NCBI RefSeq assembly: GCF_001468285.1
Contig: NZ_LNSB01000002.1
Coordinates: 1-64,000, forward strand
Reading direction: 5' to 3'
Source of the DNA: Sphingopyxis sp. HIX
Lineage (GTDB): Bacteria > Pseudomonadota > Alphaproteobacteria > Sphingomonadales > Sphingomonadaceae
Length of the DNA stretch: 64,000 nucleotides
Shown one piece after another: positions 41,926 to 50,461 of the stretch (positions are counted from its first letter, which is position 1; each line of letters starts with the position of its first letter). The translations under genes and the position numbers were made by a program. The notes under the pieces are model-generated. The model was not told the origin of the DNA. It did no database searches and was given only the letters and a program-made list of their open reading frames with translations.

Positions 41926-42369
41926 ATGAAGTTTGAAAAGTCTCAGGCAGCGATCGACCGCCTGACCCCCGAGCAACGCCGGATCACCCAGGAAGACGGC
42001 ACGGAGCGAGCCTTCACCGGTGAATACAACGATAACAAAGAACCGGGCATCTACGTCGATGTCGTGTCCGGAGAGCCGCTTTTCGCATCGACGGACAAGT
42101 TCGAGTCGAAATCCGGCTGGCCCAGCTTCACCAAGCCCATCGTCCCCGCGCACGTGAACGAGGTGCGGGACAGTTCGCACGGCATGGTCCGGACGGAAGT
42201 TCGATCGGTCCATGGCGACAGCCATCTCGGCCACGTGTTCCCCGACGGTCCGGCCGACCGTGGCGGACTGCGCTATTGCATTAACTCGGCCGCCCTTCGC
42301 TTCATCCCGCGCGATGAGATGGAAGCCGAGGGCTACGGCGAATATCTCGATCAGGTGGAGGAGGCGTAA
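41926..42369 (+). CDS. msrB: Peptide methionine sulfoxide reductase B
   Basis: A 147-residue MsrB, which reduces the R-form of methionine sulfoxide. The SelR signature is present ([13 protein letters not shown] near residue 62 and [20 protein letters not shown] near 100), with the catalytic Cys in [11 protein letters not shown] near 119. The zinc-binding CxxC pairs of some MsrBs are absent, so this is the zinc-free form. GGAGA precedes the ATG by six bases. msrA follows two bases after the stop, giving a compact msrBA operon. Confidence 0.96.
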   Translation: MKFEKSQAAIDRLTPEQRRITQEDGTERAFTGEYNDNKEPGIYVDVVSGEPLFASTDKFESKSGWPSFTKPIVPAHVNEVRDSSHGMVRTEVRSVHGDSHLGHVFPDGPADRGGLRYCINSAALRFIPRDEMEAEGYGEYLDQVEEA

Positions 42370-42370
42370 C

Positions 42371-42910
42371 ATGCATCAGCGCGCTGTTCTCGCAGGCGGA
42401 TGTTTTTGGGGCATGCAGGATCTGATCCGCAAGCAGCCCGGCATCGTGTCGACCCGCGTCGGATACACCGGTGGCGACGTCCCGAACGCCACCTATCGCA
42501 ATCACGGTACTCACGCTGAAGGGATCGAGATCATTTTCGACCCGGCAGCGACAAGTTACCGTAACATCCTGGAATACTTCTTCCAGATCCACGACCCGAC
42601 GACGAAAGATCGGCAAGGCAACGATCGCGGCCTCTCCTATCGATCCGGCATCTACTATGTGGACGATGAGCAGAAGCGGGTCGCCGAGGAGACGATCGCC
42701 GACGTCGACGCCTCCGGACTGTGGGACGGCAAAGTCGTCACCGAAGTCGAGCCTGTCGGCGATTTCTGGGAAGCGGAGCCGGAGCACCAAGACTATCTCG
42801 AGAAGCGCCCGGGCGGTTACACGTGCCATTTTCCGCGCGCGAATTGGGTGCTCCCCAAGCGTCAAGACGCTGGTGCTACCCAGCCTACCACCGGAGCGGC
42901 AGCAGAATAG
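42371..42910 (+). CDS. msrA: Peptide methionine sulfoxide reductase A (second copy)
   Basis: A 179-residue MsrA with [15 protein letters not shown] near residue 7 (catalytic Cys), [20 protein letters not shown], and [18 protein letters not shown] near 68. One C-terminal Cys (GGYTCHF) is the likely resolving residue. It differs clearly from the copy at 38884, so this is not a recent tandem duplication. It starts two bases after msrB, and the pair shares the activator-type promoter at 41799. Confidence 0.96.
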   Translation: MHQRAVLAGGCFWGMQDLIRKQPGIVSTRVGYTGGDVPNATYRNHGTHAEGIEIIFDPAATSYRNILEYFFQIHDPTTKDRQGNDRGLSYRSGIYYVDDEQKRVAEETIADVDASGLWDGKVVTEVEPVGDFWEAEPEHQDYLEKRPGGYTCHFPRANWVLPKRQDAGATQPTTGAAAE

Positions 42911-43044
42911 CTGCAGCGCCTATCGCGACATAGCGCTCTGCATCGCAAGCAATGGGACCGCATCGGCGAACGATGCGGTCCTCGTACGGCCCCTCAAGCG
43001 GTCATGCCGCTTGCCGGCCATCGATTTGGTAGGATTGCCCCAGC

Positions 43045-43749
43045 ATGCCAGACCTTTCGTCATATCCGATCACCAAGCGCTGGCCTGCCTCCAATCCCGA
43101 TCTCCTGCAGTTCTATGCAGCGCCCACGCCCAACGGCGTCAAGGTCTCCATCATGCTCGAGGAGACCGGCCTGCCATACGAGCCGCACTTTATCGACATC
43201 AGCACAAACGAGGCCAAAGACCCCGCTTTCGTGTCGCTGAACCCAAACGGGCGGATCCCTGCGATCATCGATCCGTCAGGGCCCGATGGTGAGCCGCTCG
43301 GCGTTTGGGAGTCCGGTGCGATCCTCGTTTACCTCGCCGAGAAGACGGGCCGATTGATCCCACCGGGACAAGCCAGGCGTTATGAGGTGCTGAGTTGGGT
43401 ATTCTTCCAGATGTCGGCGATCGGCCCGATGTTCGGTCAGCTGGGCTTCTTTCTGCGTTGGGGCGGAAAGGACTACGAGGACAAGCGGCCTCAGCAACGG
43501 TTCGCCGACGAGTCCAAGCGCCTGCTGGGGATCTTGGATCGCCAGCTGGATGGGCGCGAGTGGATCGTCGACGACTATTCCATCGCCGACATCGCGACGC
43601 TCGGCTGGGTCAATGCCCTGGTCAGCACCTATGACGCCGGTGACCTGTTGCGCATCGCCGAACACCGGAACGTCCGGGGTTGGTTGGATCGCGGCCTCGC
43701 TCGACCAGCCGTGCAGCGGGGCCTGGTTATCCCTGCGAGGCCCGCATGA
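43045..43749 (+). CDS. Glutathione S-transferase family protein
   Basis: A 234-residue GST. The N-terminal thioredoxin fold includes LQFYAAPTPNGVKVSIMLEE near residue 21, the cis-Pro/substrate loop NPNGRIPAIID near 66 and GVWESGAILVYLAEKTGRL near 86. The C-terminal helical domain includes YSIADIATLGWVNAL near 178. It resembles the YghU/YfcG-type disulfide-bond reductases more than detoxifying GSTs. The corA ATG overlaps its stop (ATGA), so the two are coupled. Confidence 0.9.
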   Translation: MPDLSSYPITKRWPASNPDLLQFYAAPTPNGVKVSIMLEETGLPYEPHFIDISTNEAKDPAFVSLNPNGRIPAIIDPSGPDGEPLGVWESGAILVYLAEKTGRLIPPGQARRYEVLSWVFFQMSAIGPMFGQLGFFLRWGGKDYEDKRPQQRFADESKRLLGILDRQLDGREWIVDDYSIADIATLGWVNALVSTYDAGDLLRIAEHRNVRGWLDRGLARPAVQRGLVIPARPA

Positions 43750-44714
43750 GCGTCATCGCCGCTTACTATTACGACGAGGGTCGCCGCATCCGCGAAGTCG
43801 CTATCGACGAGCGGGTTGAGCTCGACAAGAACCGATCTGGCTTCTGCTGGATTGGGCTCAGCGAGCCTTCGGAAAGCGAACTCAGGGCGCTTCAGTCGAC
43901 CTACAATCTGCATCCATTGGCGATTGATAACGCGATGCATCCGATGTGCCCGCCGAAGCTCGAAGTCTATAACGGCGAGCTTTACGTCGTCGCTCAGACG
44001 GCCGAGCTGGTTGGGGACCGCATACGCTACGGCAAGACCGCGATCTTCACTGGTCACAACCATCTGATCACCGTGCGTCACGGCAACGCCGGAGCGCTTG
44101 GCAATCTTCGCGAGCAGCTTGAGGGTTCGCCTGCTCAGTTTGGTAAGGGTGTCGACTACGTCCTGCATGCCATCCTTCACCGCATCGTCGATCAGTATCT
44201 GCCGATCTTCGAAATGATCGAGGACGACGTGCTCGCGATGGAGAGGCGATCGCTCGACGACTTCCTGGGGCGGGCGGAGGTCGCGCGCATCTTCGGCTTG
44301 CGATGCGAATTGACGCGTTTCCAGCGAACCCTTGGCGCTATGGCGGAACTGGTGCGCAAGCTCGTTCGCGGACATTTCCCGTGCATCAGCGCTGAGGTGC
44401 GGCCGTACTTCAACGATGTCGCCGACCATGTCGATCGGGTCCAGTCCATGGTCGATGGCCTCCTCCAGGTGCTGTCCACGGTCTTCGAATTCAGCAGCCT
44501 TCTTGAGGCGCAGAGGACAGGCGTCATCACGCGCCAGCTCGCTGCCTGGGCGGCGATCCTCGCGGTCCCTACGGCCATCGCGGGCATATATGGAATGAAC
44601 TTCAGGAACATGCCGGAGCTGGACACAGCTTACGGCTATTTCGTCGTGCTCGGCCTAATGCTGACGTTCTGTCTTTTCCTGTTCGTCCGCTTCAAGCGAG
44701 CCAAGTGGCTATGA
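43746..44714 (+). CDS. corA: CorA-family divalent cation transporter
   Basis: A 322-residue CorA/ZntB-family protein. The long N-terminal cytoplasmic domain is followed by two C-terminal membrane helices, and the signature YGMNFRNMPEL sits between them near residue 281. Mg2+ or Co2+ transport is the usual role. Zn2+ efflux (ZntB) is possible and cannot be told apart here. It overlaps the GST gene by four bases. A GC-rich hairpin follows at 44757. Confidence 0.92.
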   Translation: MSVIAAYYYDEGRRIREVAIDERVELDKNRSGFCWIGLSEPSESELRALQSTYNLHPLAIDNAMHPMCPPKLEVYNGELYVVAQTAELVGDRIRYGKTAIFTGHNHLITVRHGNAGALGNLREQLEGSPAQFGKGVDYVLHAILHRIVDQYLPIFEMIEDDVLAMERRSLDDFLGRAEVARIFGLRCELTRFQRTLGAMAELVRKLVRGHFPCISAEVRPYFNDVADHVDRVQSMVDGLLQVLSTVFEFSSLLEAQRTGVITRQLAAWAAILAVPTAIAGIYGMNFRNMPELDTAYGYFVVLGLMLTFCLFLFVRFKRAKWL

Positions 44715-44756
44715 TGGTGCTCCGCATCTTCAGTGCTGGTCGGTCACGGAGCCAAA

Positions 44757-44777
44757 GCGCGCCTTCGGTCGGCGCGC
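44757..44777 (+). terminator. GC-rich hairpin after corA, possible terminator
   Basis: GCGCGCC-TTCGGTC-GGCGCGC forms a perfect 7-bp stem 43 bases after the corA stop. No T-run follows, so Rho-independent termination is doubtful; it could instead stabilise the mRNA end. Confidence 0.35.
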
Positions 44778-44808
44778 AACCCCTACAATCCGAACTCGAG
44801 GTGCATTG

Positions 44809-45381
44809 ATGACAACTCCAGTGAGAGACGTTCTGGACGCCGTACAGTCCTTCGTGGCTAAGGGCTATGACCGAGAGTACCGTGTGAAGGACGGCGCTCT
44901 TGTCGATCTCGAACTCGGATCGACCCTCGACGCGTGCAGCATTCGTGTCGATGCCGCATTACGCCTTGAGAGCGGCGATGGAGCCGAAGACGCCTCGAAC
45001 ATCTACGCCATCACAGATCCGGCGACCGAGCATAAAGGTCTGCTTATCGATGCCTTCGATGTGTTCGACGAGATATGTCACCGTGACCTGTCCGAACGGC
45101 TTCTTGAGCATCGTGAAACAGCTCCGGCCGGTGACGCCGACGTGCCGAGCAAGCATGGGCTGCGCAAAGTCTACAAAAGCGAGTTTGATCGCGACCCTGA
45201 GCGTTACGTTTTGCGGGAAGGCTTCCCTGACTTTCCGGCATGCCCGTTCGGGGGAGCCTTCAGCATCCTCGGCTTCGATACAGCAGAACAATCATACGTC
45301 TGGCTCGTGACGAGCATTATTCGGGATCCCCGGCTGATCAGGATTCCCTACCAGGGCGAAGACGTTATTACCGACGAATGA
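44809..45381 (+). CDS. Hypothetical protein
   Basis: A 190-residue soluble acidic protein that I do not recognise. It has a patterned N-terminal half (AVQSFVAKGYDREYRVKDGA, then LVDLELGSTLDACSIRVDAA), a DAFDVFDEICHRDLSERLL block near residue 80, and ends LIRIPYQGEDVITDE. GAGGT lies seven bases before the ATG at 44809. Similar proteins, seen next to phosphoribosyltransferase or stress genes, have no established function. The composition matches neighbouring genes, so it is likely a real gene. Confidence 0.6.
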   Translation: MTTPVRDVLDAVQSFVAKGYDREYRVKDGALVDLELGSTLDACSIRVDAALRLESGDGAEDASNIYAITDPATEHKGLLIDAFDVFDEICHRDLSERLLEHRETAPAGDADVPSKHGLRKVYKSEFDRDPERYVLREGFPDFPACPFGGAFSILGFDTAEQSYVWLVTSIIRDPRLIRIPYQGEDVITDE

Positions 45382-45457
45382 TGTCGGCGGAGCGCGGGAA
45401 ACCCAGACCCCAACGATGGATGGGATGCCCCTTAAGGTCAAAAATAACGAGGCAGAG

Positions 45458-45907
45458 ATGGACTGGAACAAGGACCATATTCGCGAGACAATGCTGTCGC
45501 TTGAAACCGCGGCGCTGCAAAGCGCTCGCAAGAAGTATCTGGATTACGTCTCCACCGCGCGCCTCGATCGCAGCGAGCCGATCGAGAACGACGAGCAGGC
45601 GCAAGCCGAGGTGGCGAGCGACTTTGCTGAGGCGCTCGATGACACTCTCGATGACTATGTTGATAAGCTCGACAAACTCCGGACAATCGATTTTGGACCA
45701 AAGTCAGAAGTCTCGGAAGGCGCCGTCGTCAAGCTGTCCGGTAAGCACTTCGTCATTTCGGTCTCGACTGGCAGGTTCATTTGTCATGGGCAGGAACTGA
45801 TGGGCATCTCGACGATGGCCCCGATCTACGAGGCGATCGAAGGCGCGCGAGCCGGGGAAACGGTGCAGTTCAATGGCCGCGATTTGACCGTGGAGGCTGT
45901 TGCGTAG
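45458..45907 (+). CDS. GreA/GreB-family C-terminal domain protein
   Basis: A 149-residue protein with a helical N-terminal half (RETMLSLETAALQSARKKYL, acidic after residue 45) and a C-terminal strand-rich half. The latter (EGAVVKLSGKHFVISVSTGR, then MGISTMAPIYEAIEGARAGE) matches the FKBP-like C-terminal domain of GreA/GreB-type factors. The N-terminal coiled coil is shorter and unlike classical GreA. It may modulate RNA polymerase under stress, which is inference. The ATG at 45458 has GAGG upstream; the ATG at 45416 is an alternative. Confidence 0.65.
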   Translation: MDWNKDHIRETMLSLETAALQSARKKYLDYVSTARLDRSEPIENDEQAQAEVASDFAEALDDTLDDYVDKLDKLRTIDFGPKSEVSEGAVVKLSGKHFVISVSTGRFICHGQELMGISTMAPIYEAIEGARAGETVQFNGRDLTVEAVA

Positions 45908-46013
45908 GCGAGGACCCGCGGTCCTCGGATCGTGAGTGCGGGCCATCGACGTTCGCAGCCTTACTGGACGACATCCGGCCTCCCCATTGCCGCTTCTCTC
46001 AGATGATCGGCAC

Positions 46014-46310
46014 TTACGAGCTAAGCCACCCCAGACCTGCGTAGGCGAGCATTCCCAATACCATCGCCACGATGACCTGGTTCGTGGCGATCGCTGCACC
46101 CAGCGCGACACCGGCCGCGATCCAGGTTGGAGGTGGCTGACCGATCAACGACGACGCGACCAAGCTGACCACGATCAGCCCAGGCAACTCGTCCAGAACC
46201 CAAGCCTGCCTGGAAACCCTAATTCGTTCACCGGCAATCAATCCGGCGACCCGGATCGCAAACGCAGCCACAACGAGCAAACTGACAACACCCCAGTGCG
46301 AAGCGCTCAT
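46014..46310 (-). CDS. azlD: AzlD-family branched-chain amino acid exporter subunit
   Basis: A 98-residue membrane protein with three or four helices. It has the AzlD/YgaH features (WGVVSLLVVAAFAIRVAGLI near residue 6, VLDELPGLIVVSLVASSLIG near 38 and QVIVAMVLGMLAYAGL near 78). With AzlC it forms a branched-chain amino acid or azaleucine exporter. The ATG at 46310 overlaps the azlC stop by four bases. The longer frame to 46583 is antisense-like. Confidence 0.88.
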   Translation of the reverse strand: MSASHWGVVSLLVVAAFAIRVAGLIAGERIRVSRQAWVLDELPGLIVVSLVASSLIGQPPPTWIAAGVALGAAIATNQVIVAMVLGMLAYAGLGWLSS

Positions 46311-47032
46311 CGGGCTGCCGCCTCGATCCTGCGCTTCAAGAAGGTCACCACCAAGCCGAAGAATGCGCCGACGATGATCCCGTAAGCTTTGGGCATGCCG
46401 AGCGAGATGACGGCCATGGTCGCTGCCGCGGCCATGGTCCATGGCAGAACTTGGGAACGTCCCCGCCACAGACCTCGCGCCATCGCAATGAAGGCCGCCG
46501 TGAACGCGAAGCTCAGGCCAAAGCGTCCGAGATCGGGCAGCGCGGCGCCAAGCAAGGCCCCGAGCGTCGTGGAGGCTGTCCACATGGAGATGTTCACCAG
46601 CCCTGAGCCTATGAGGAATGGTGCTCCGACATCGGGGGACTTCGCCCGCTCGGACATCGTCAAAGCCCAGTTCTCGTCGCCAGTAATGTGGATGGCGAAG
46701 AGCTTCTTCCTCAGCGACAAGCCGGCCAACACCTCGGATAAAGAGGCGATGATGCCGACATAGCGCAGGTTGAGTGACGCACCGGCCAGAACCGCGCCCA
46801 ACACGACACCTGTGGAAGCGAACTGCTCAACCGCGATGATTTGCGAAGAGCCCGCATGGGTAGAGGCGCTCATGATCGCGACGCCCCACCACGGGAAACC
46901 TACCTGTACGGCCAGGAAACCAAAGGCCAAGCCGTACACGCTGGCCCCCAAGGCCAACGGGAGGATGGCGATCGCCCCCCGTTTAGCCTCGTATGCGTTT
47001 CTCGCGGCTAGAGCGTTCACGCTCTCATCCAT
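46307..47032 (-). CDS. azlC: AzlC-family branched-chain amino acid exporter
   Basis: A 241-residue polytopic membrane protein of the AzlC family. Typical features are LALGASVYGLAFGFLAVQVG near residue 26, MSASTHAGSSQIIAVEQFAS near 54, LNLRYVGIIASLSEVL near 87 and the ITGDENWALTM block near 115. It is the large subunit of the AzlCD exporter. It is upstream of and overlaps azlD. No promoter motif shared with the stress genes was seen. Confidence 0.92.
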   Translation of the reverse strand: MDESVNALAARNAYEAKRGAIAILPLALGASVYGLAFGFLAVQVGFPWWGVAIMSASTHAGSSQIIAVEQFASTGVVLGAVLAGASLNLRYVGIIASLSEVLAGLSLRKKLFAIHITGDENWALTMSERAKSPDVGAPFLIGSGLVNISMWTASTTLGALLGAALPDLGRFGLSFAFTAAFIAMARGLWRGRSQVLPWTMAAAATMAVISLGMPKAYGIIVGAFFGLVVTFLKRRIEAAAR

Positions 47033-47108
47033 GACACGTTCCGCCTTGTTCTCAGCCAGGCTCCTCTAACAGCCGACTGGCAATCCTTCGGTCGTCGGCA
47101 TAGGCGTC

Positions 47109-48380
47109 TCAGCGGCGCTGATCCGCCGGGGTTCGTATCATCGCGTCGAGCGACCCGGTGATCATCGCCGTGCTCGGGCAGCGTGTTGCTCTCGTCTTGA
47201 CCGAGCGGTCTGAGTGCCTGCGGACACCGGCCAAGACCGCCAGGGCAGTCAGCAGTGCCGCTGCGTAGAGGAACAGGCCGCCAGGGCCGAGGAGGTCCAT
47301 CACCAGGCCTCCGATGAGCGGCCCGGCGGCGGTTCCGATCCCGTTGAGTAGGAGAAGTCCGCGAGCGGTCCCCAGCAGCCGACCCGCAGGAAGGTCGTCA
47401 TTCGCAACGGCAAGGCATAGCGAATAGATGGGAATACCGAAGCCGCCGAACAGCGCGCCCGCCGCAAGTAGCACAGGCAGAGGCGCCTCCGCAGCCAGCG
47501 CTACGCCGATCGCAGCCGCCGCGGAAGCCAGGGCGGCGCCGGCAATGACGAGTGTCCGCGACACGCGGTCCGATAGCCATCCCAATGGCCACTGCAGCAC
47601 GAGCGTTCCACCAAGGACCGCAGCCATGAACGCAGAAATGCCGCCCACATCGAGGCCAATCCTCTGCGCAAAATTGGGGCCTAGTCCCCAGAAGCCGCCG
47701 ATGGCCAGGCCGGCTAGGAAAACGCCGACCGACGGAAGGGGCGAAATTGCAACGAGATCGCGAAAGGCGACGGGCTCCTGTTGAACCTCGGCCGGGGGAT
47801 GACTGGGCAGTAGCGTGACGGGGACGACGGCCGCAGATATCAGCAGCGAGACGAACAGGAATAGCGTCACGTCTGCAGGCGGCGCGATGTTGAGCAGCGC
47901 TTGACCAAGGGCCCATGAACCCATCGAAACAACGCCGAAGATCGACAAAAGCTGACCGCGCGTGGATTGAATCGCGTGCGCGTTGAGCCAACTCTCAGTC
48001 GCTAGGATCATGCCTGCATAGGCGAAGCCGGTCACAAGGCGAAGCGGCATCCATACGTTCGCCTCCACGAATGCGACATGAAGAAGAGCCGTCATTGAGG
48101 CGATCGCGGCGAAGCCAGCGAAAGTCCTCACATGGCCCACGGACACGATCATCTTGGGCAGCGTGAGAGCGCCAATGGTGAAGCCCGCAAAGTATAGGGA
48201 CATCATCGCGCTGATCGTTTGAGCTGAAAAGCCTTCCTCCCCAGCCCTCACGATCAGGAGCGTACCCAGTAGACCATTGCCCAAGAGCAACGTGGCGACG
48301 CTCAACAATAGCGCTGCGACCGGCGCCAAAACGAGCCCCCGCGCGCAGGCCGCCTTCACGCTGTTCATCGCCTGACTCAT
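47109..48380 (-). CDS. MFS transporter (YcaD-like)
   Basis: A 423-residue major facilitator with about twelve helices. MFS signatures include the loop GWLSDRVSRTLVI near residue 270 and the MFS-type GFAYAGMILATESWLNAH near 117, the latter resembling YcaD-type proteins. The C-terminal tail is unusual (SVKTRATRCPSTAMITGSLD). Its substrate is unknown. It overlaps the DM13 gene by four bases and is the last gene of the TlpA-DM13-MFS operon. Confidence 0.87.
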   Translation of the reverse strand: MSQAMNSVKAACARGLVLAPVAALLLSVATLLLGNGLLGTLLIVRAGEEGFSAQTISAMMSLYFAGFTIGALTLPKMIVSVGHVRTFAGFAAIASMTALLHVAFVEANVWMPLRLVTGFAYAGMILATESWLNAHAIQSTRGQLLSIFGVVSMGSWALGQALLNIAPPADVTLFLFVSLLISAAVVPVTLLPSHPPAEVQQEPVAFRDLVAISPLPSVGVFLAGLAIGGFWGLGPNFAQRIGLDVGGISAFMAAVLGGTLVLQWPLGWLSDRVSRTLVIAGAALASAAAAIGVALAAEAPLPVLLAAGALFGGFGIPIYSLCLAVANDDLPAGRLLGTARGLLLLNGIGTAAGPLIGGLVMDLLGPGGLFLYAAALLTALAVLAGVRRHSDRSVKTRATRCPSTAMITGSLDAMIRTPADQRR

Positions 48381-48868
48381 TTCCGAGCCTGGCGCGGAGG
48401 CTGATACGCCGCAGAACTGATGAACTGATCAAAGGCTTCGCACCAGATGACAACGGCGCTGTAGTCGCGAACGTCGATGTCGGCGGGCACCTCCATAATG
48501 AAGCCGTTGAACGTCCTCACATCGCCGACCCGGGCCGACGCGTCCTTGATCGCGAGGAACGCTTCCTCGGTCTCGACGAAGTGCGGGGCGAGATAAAGCT
48601 TGTAGTCCGGCCCGGGAGAGAGACGGCCGATGTGTGCGATCCGGTGAGGCAGGATCTGCACTTCGCCTTCACCCCAGTGCAGCAGGTCGCTGCCGGCTAG
48701 ATCACGAGAAAGCTTTCCCGAATAGAGCGCCTCAGGCGTCGAACTCCTCAACGCAGCTTCAGTGGGCGACGCCGGCGCGGTGAGGATAGGCAGCGTGTAG
48801 ATGCCGGCAGCAAAGCCTGTGATGCCAACGACGAAGTGGGTGCAGGCTAGAATGAGCCACCGTGGCAT
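48377..48868 (-). CDS. DM13-domain protein with membrane anchor
   Basis: A 163-residue protein with an N-terminal membrane segment or signal anchor (about residues 5-25) and a DM13 domain. The domain signature runs near residue 118 (TFNGFIMEVPADIDVRDYSA), then VVIWCEAFDQFISSA with its conserved Cys. DM13 is proposed to act in extracytoplasmic redox or metal chemistry. It lies three bases after a TlpA-like thiol protein, so electron transfer between the two is plausible. It overlaps the MFS gene. Confidence 0.85.
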   Translation of the reverse strand: MPRWLILACTHFVVGITGFAAGIYTLPILTAPASPTEAALRSSTPEALYSGKLSRDLAGSDLLHWGEGEVQILPHRIAHIGRLSPGPDYKLYLAPHFVETEEAFLAIKDASARVGDVRTFNGFIMEVPADIDVRDYSAVVIWCEAFDQFISSAAYQPPRQARK

Positions 48869-48871
48869 GTT

Positions 48872-49345
48872 TCACGAGCTCTCCAAATTTGCCACCAAAC
48901 GATCCGCGTCCAGGTGGAAATCCGAAAAGACGATGCGACCGTCGGCATTGATGACCGTGAACCACGGCGTTCCCCGTGTCCGGTAATCCTCCATGAACGT
49001 TGGAAACGCAGCACCAGGCGGCGGTTCGTCGTGCCCGAAGGCGACGGGGAGACGGTACTCCACCTGATTGATGCGCAACTTGTCGAATGTATTTTCGTGC
49101 GCTCCTTCGAAGACCGTCTGGATCACTGCGAATCCGACGCCTCTGGACTCCAGCGCACCATGCAATTTCTGCAGTGTGGGAAACCCATGCAGATGGCAGC
49201 CCCTGCACCAGTGCTGAAACGCGAAAAGGATCTTCGGCCCTACGCCAAGATCCGATAGCTTGATCGGCGTCTGAAGGTCGCTTCCATCCACGGCGATCCA
49301 CCGATGAATGCGAAGCTCTGGCGCTTGACGATCGGCCGCGCTCAT
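48872..49345 (-). CDS. TlpA-like thiol-disulfide oxidoreductase
   Basis: A 157-residue thioredoxin-fold protein with the active site FQHWCRGCHLHGFPTLQKL near residue 45 (CRGC) and a cis-Pro loop RGTPWFTVINADG near 125. The protein has no obvious signal peptide, so it may be cytoplasmic, unusual for TlpA. It is first in the operon with DM13 and the MFS transporter. An activator-type promoter at 49507-49562 and a hairpin at 49444-49477 lie upstream, so redox control is likely. Confidence 0.85.
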   Translation of the reverse strand: MSAADRQAPELRIHRWIAVDGSDLQTPIKLSDLGVGPKILFAFQHWCRGCHLHGFPTLQKLHGALESRGVGFAVIQTVFEGAHENTFDKLRINQVEYRLPVAFGHDEPPPGAAFPTFMEDYRTRGTPWFTVINADGRIVFSDFHLDADRLVANLESS

Positions 49346-49443
49346 CCCTCTCTCCGAACACGAAGCATGTGCCCGACGTGCAGCGAAAACTCGCGAGCGC
49401 AGGGGAACTGCTATACTTCACCGCCCCACGGCCCGAGCGTCAA

Positions 49444-49477
49444 ATAGTCGATAAGACCAAAATCTTGTCTCGACTAT
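49444..49477 (-). promoter_or_regulatory. Inverted repeat in the TlpA operon leader
   Basis: ATAGTCGA at 49444-49451 and TCGACTAT at 49470-49477 are perfect inverted repeats around an 18-base interior that itself contains AAGA/TCTT arms. On the reverse strand the right part reads TATAGTCGAGAC, the same -10-like box seen at the msrB and molybdoenzyme promoters. It may be an alternative promoter, an operator or an RNA hairpin in the leader. Confidence 0.4.
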
Positions 49478-49506
49478 ACCCGACGAGGCCACGAGTTTAC
49501 GTGGAT

Positions 49507-49562
49507 GACTATGAATTCCAACGCCGGTCTTTTCCAATAGCGGCGTGACATAGTTTCTATGT
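49507..49562 (-). promoter_or_regulatory. Activator-type promoter of the TlpA-DM13-MFS operon
   Basis: On the reverse strand, ACATAG-AAA-CTATGT at 49562-49548 is a perfect palindrome. ATTGG starts 24 bases from its beginning (at 49538), and ATAGTC lies 50 bases from it (49512-49507). This reproduces the spacing of the msrB promoter. Confidence 0.55.
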
Positions 49563-49579
49563 CCTAGGCGGGAGCAAAT

Positions 49580-50461
49580 TTAGCGTCCGTTCGACCCTTG
49601 CGGCGCCAGAAGCTGCACGTTGGAGGCCACAGGCAGCGCGCGCTTATGCGCGGTGGCTCGGTACGCTCTTTGGATCGTCTCGACCGCCGCCTGGGCCACA
49701 CCCCTTCCTTCGAGGTAATCGTCTATCTCATCATAGGTCACGCCGTAGGCGTCTTCGTCGGGGTGTAACGGCATCGCGTCATCCAAATCTGCCGTGGGAA
49801 CCTTACTGATCAGTTCCGCCGGGGCGCCCAGATGAGACGCGATCGCGCGAACGCGCCGCTTATTGAGACCGGCGAGAGGGAGAACATCGGCCGCGCCATC
49901 GCCGAACTTTGTGAAGAAACCCATCACCGCTTCGGCTGCATGGTCCGTGCCAATCACAAGGCCGCCCAGGGTCCCCGCGAGAGCAAACTGGGCGACCATC
50001 CGTTGGCGTGCCTTGATGTTCCCGAGCACCGTACTGCGCAGGCCGGGGTCGGCGGACTCGTAATTGGAGCCTGTCATCTCGCTCCACAGCGCGTCGGTCG
50101 CGGGCTTTATATTGATCACCGCAACGCGGTCGGGCCTGATGGCTGACAAGGCAAGCTGAGCATCGCGCTCGTCCATCTGTTCGCCATAGGGCAGCCGCAC
50201 CGCTACAAACTCGCATTCGTACCCGATCTGACGCAGATCCTTCACGGCCGATTGCGCGATTAGGCCCGCCGTCAGGGAATCGACGCCGCCGCTGATTCCA
50301 AGCACATACGCTCGCTGCCCCGACGACCTCAGATAGTCGCGGAGGAAGGCGGCGCGTTCTACCGCCTCGCGTCGGGCATCGAACGACGCCGAAACGCCGA
50401 GCGCTGCGATAATCTCGTCTTGGATGGGAATGACGACCTCCTGGGCACGCCGCAGTCGCAT
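49580..50461 (-). CDS. nadE: NAD+ synthetase
   Basis: A 293-residue ATP-dependent NAD synthetase of the NadE family. It has LGISGGVDSLTAGLIAQSAV near residue 54 (PP-loop), VIGTDHAAEAVMGFFTKFGD near 174 and LPLAGLNKRRVRAIASHLG near 199. It has no glutaminase domain, so it uses ammonia. I chose the ATG at 50461 (MRLRRAQEVV), preceded by GAGGTGAGG; the longer frame to 50611 crosses the neighbouring promoter motif. It would supply NAD(P) for the many reductases nearby. Confidence 0.92.
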   Translation of the reverse strand: MRLRRAQEVVIPIQDEIIAALGVSASFDARREAVERAAFLRDYLRSSGQRAYVLGISGGVDSLTAGLIAQSAVKDLRQIGYECEFVAVRLPYGEQMDERDAQLALSAIRPDRVAVINIKPATDALWSEMTGSNYESADPGLRSTVLGNIKARQRMVAQFALAGTLGGLVIGTDHAAEAVMGFFTKFGDGAADVLPLAGLNKRRVRAIASHLGAPAELISKVPTADLDDAMPLHPDEDAYGVTYDEIDDYLEGRGVAQAAVETIQRAYRATAHKRALPVASNVQLLAPQGSNGR

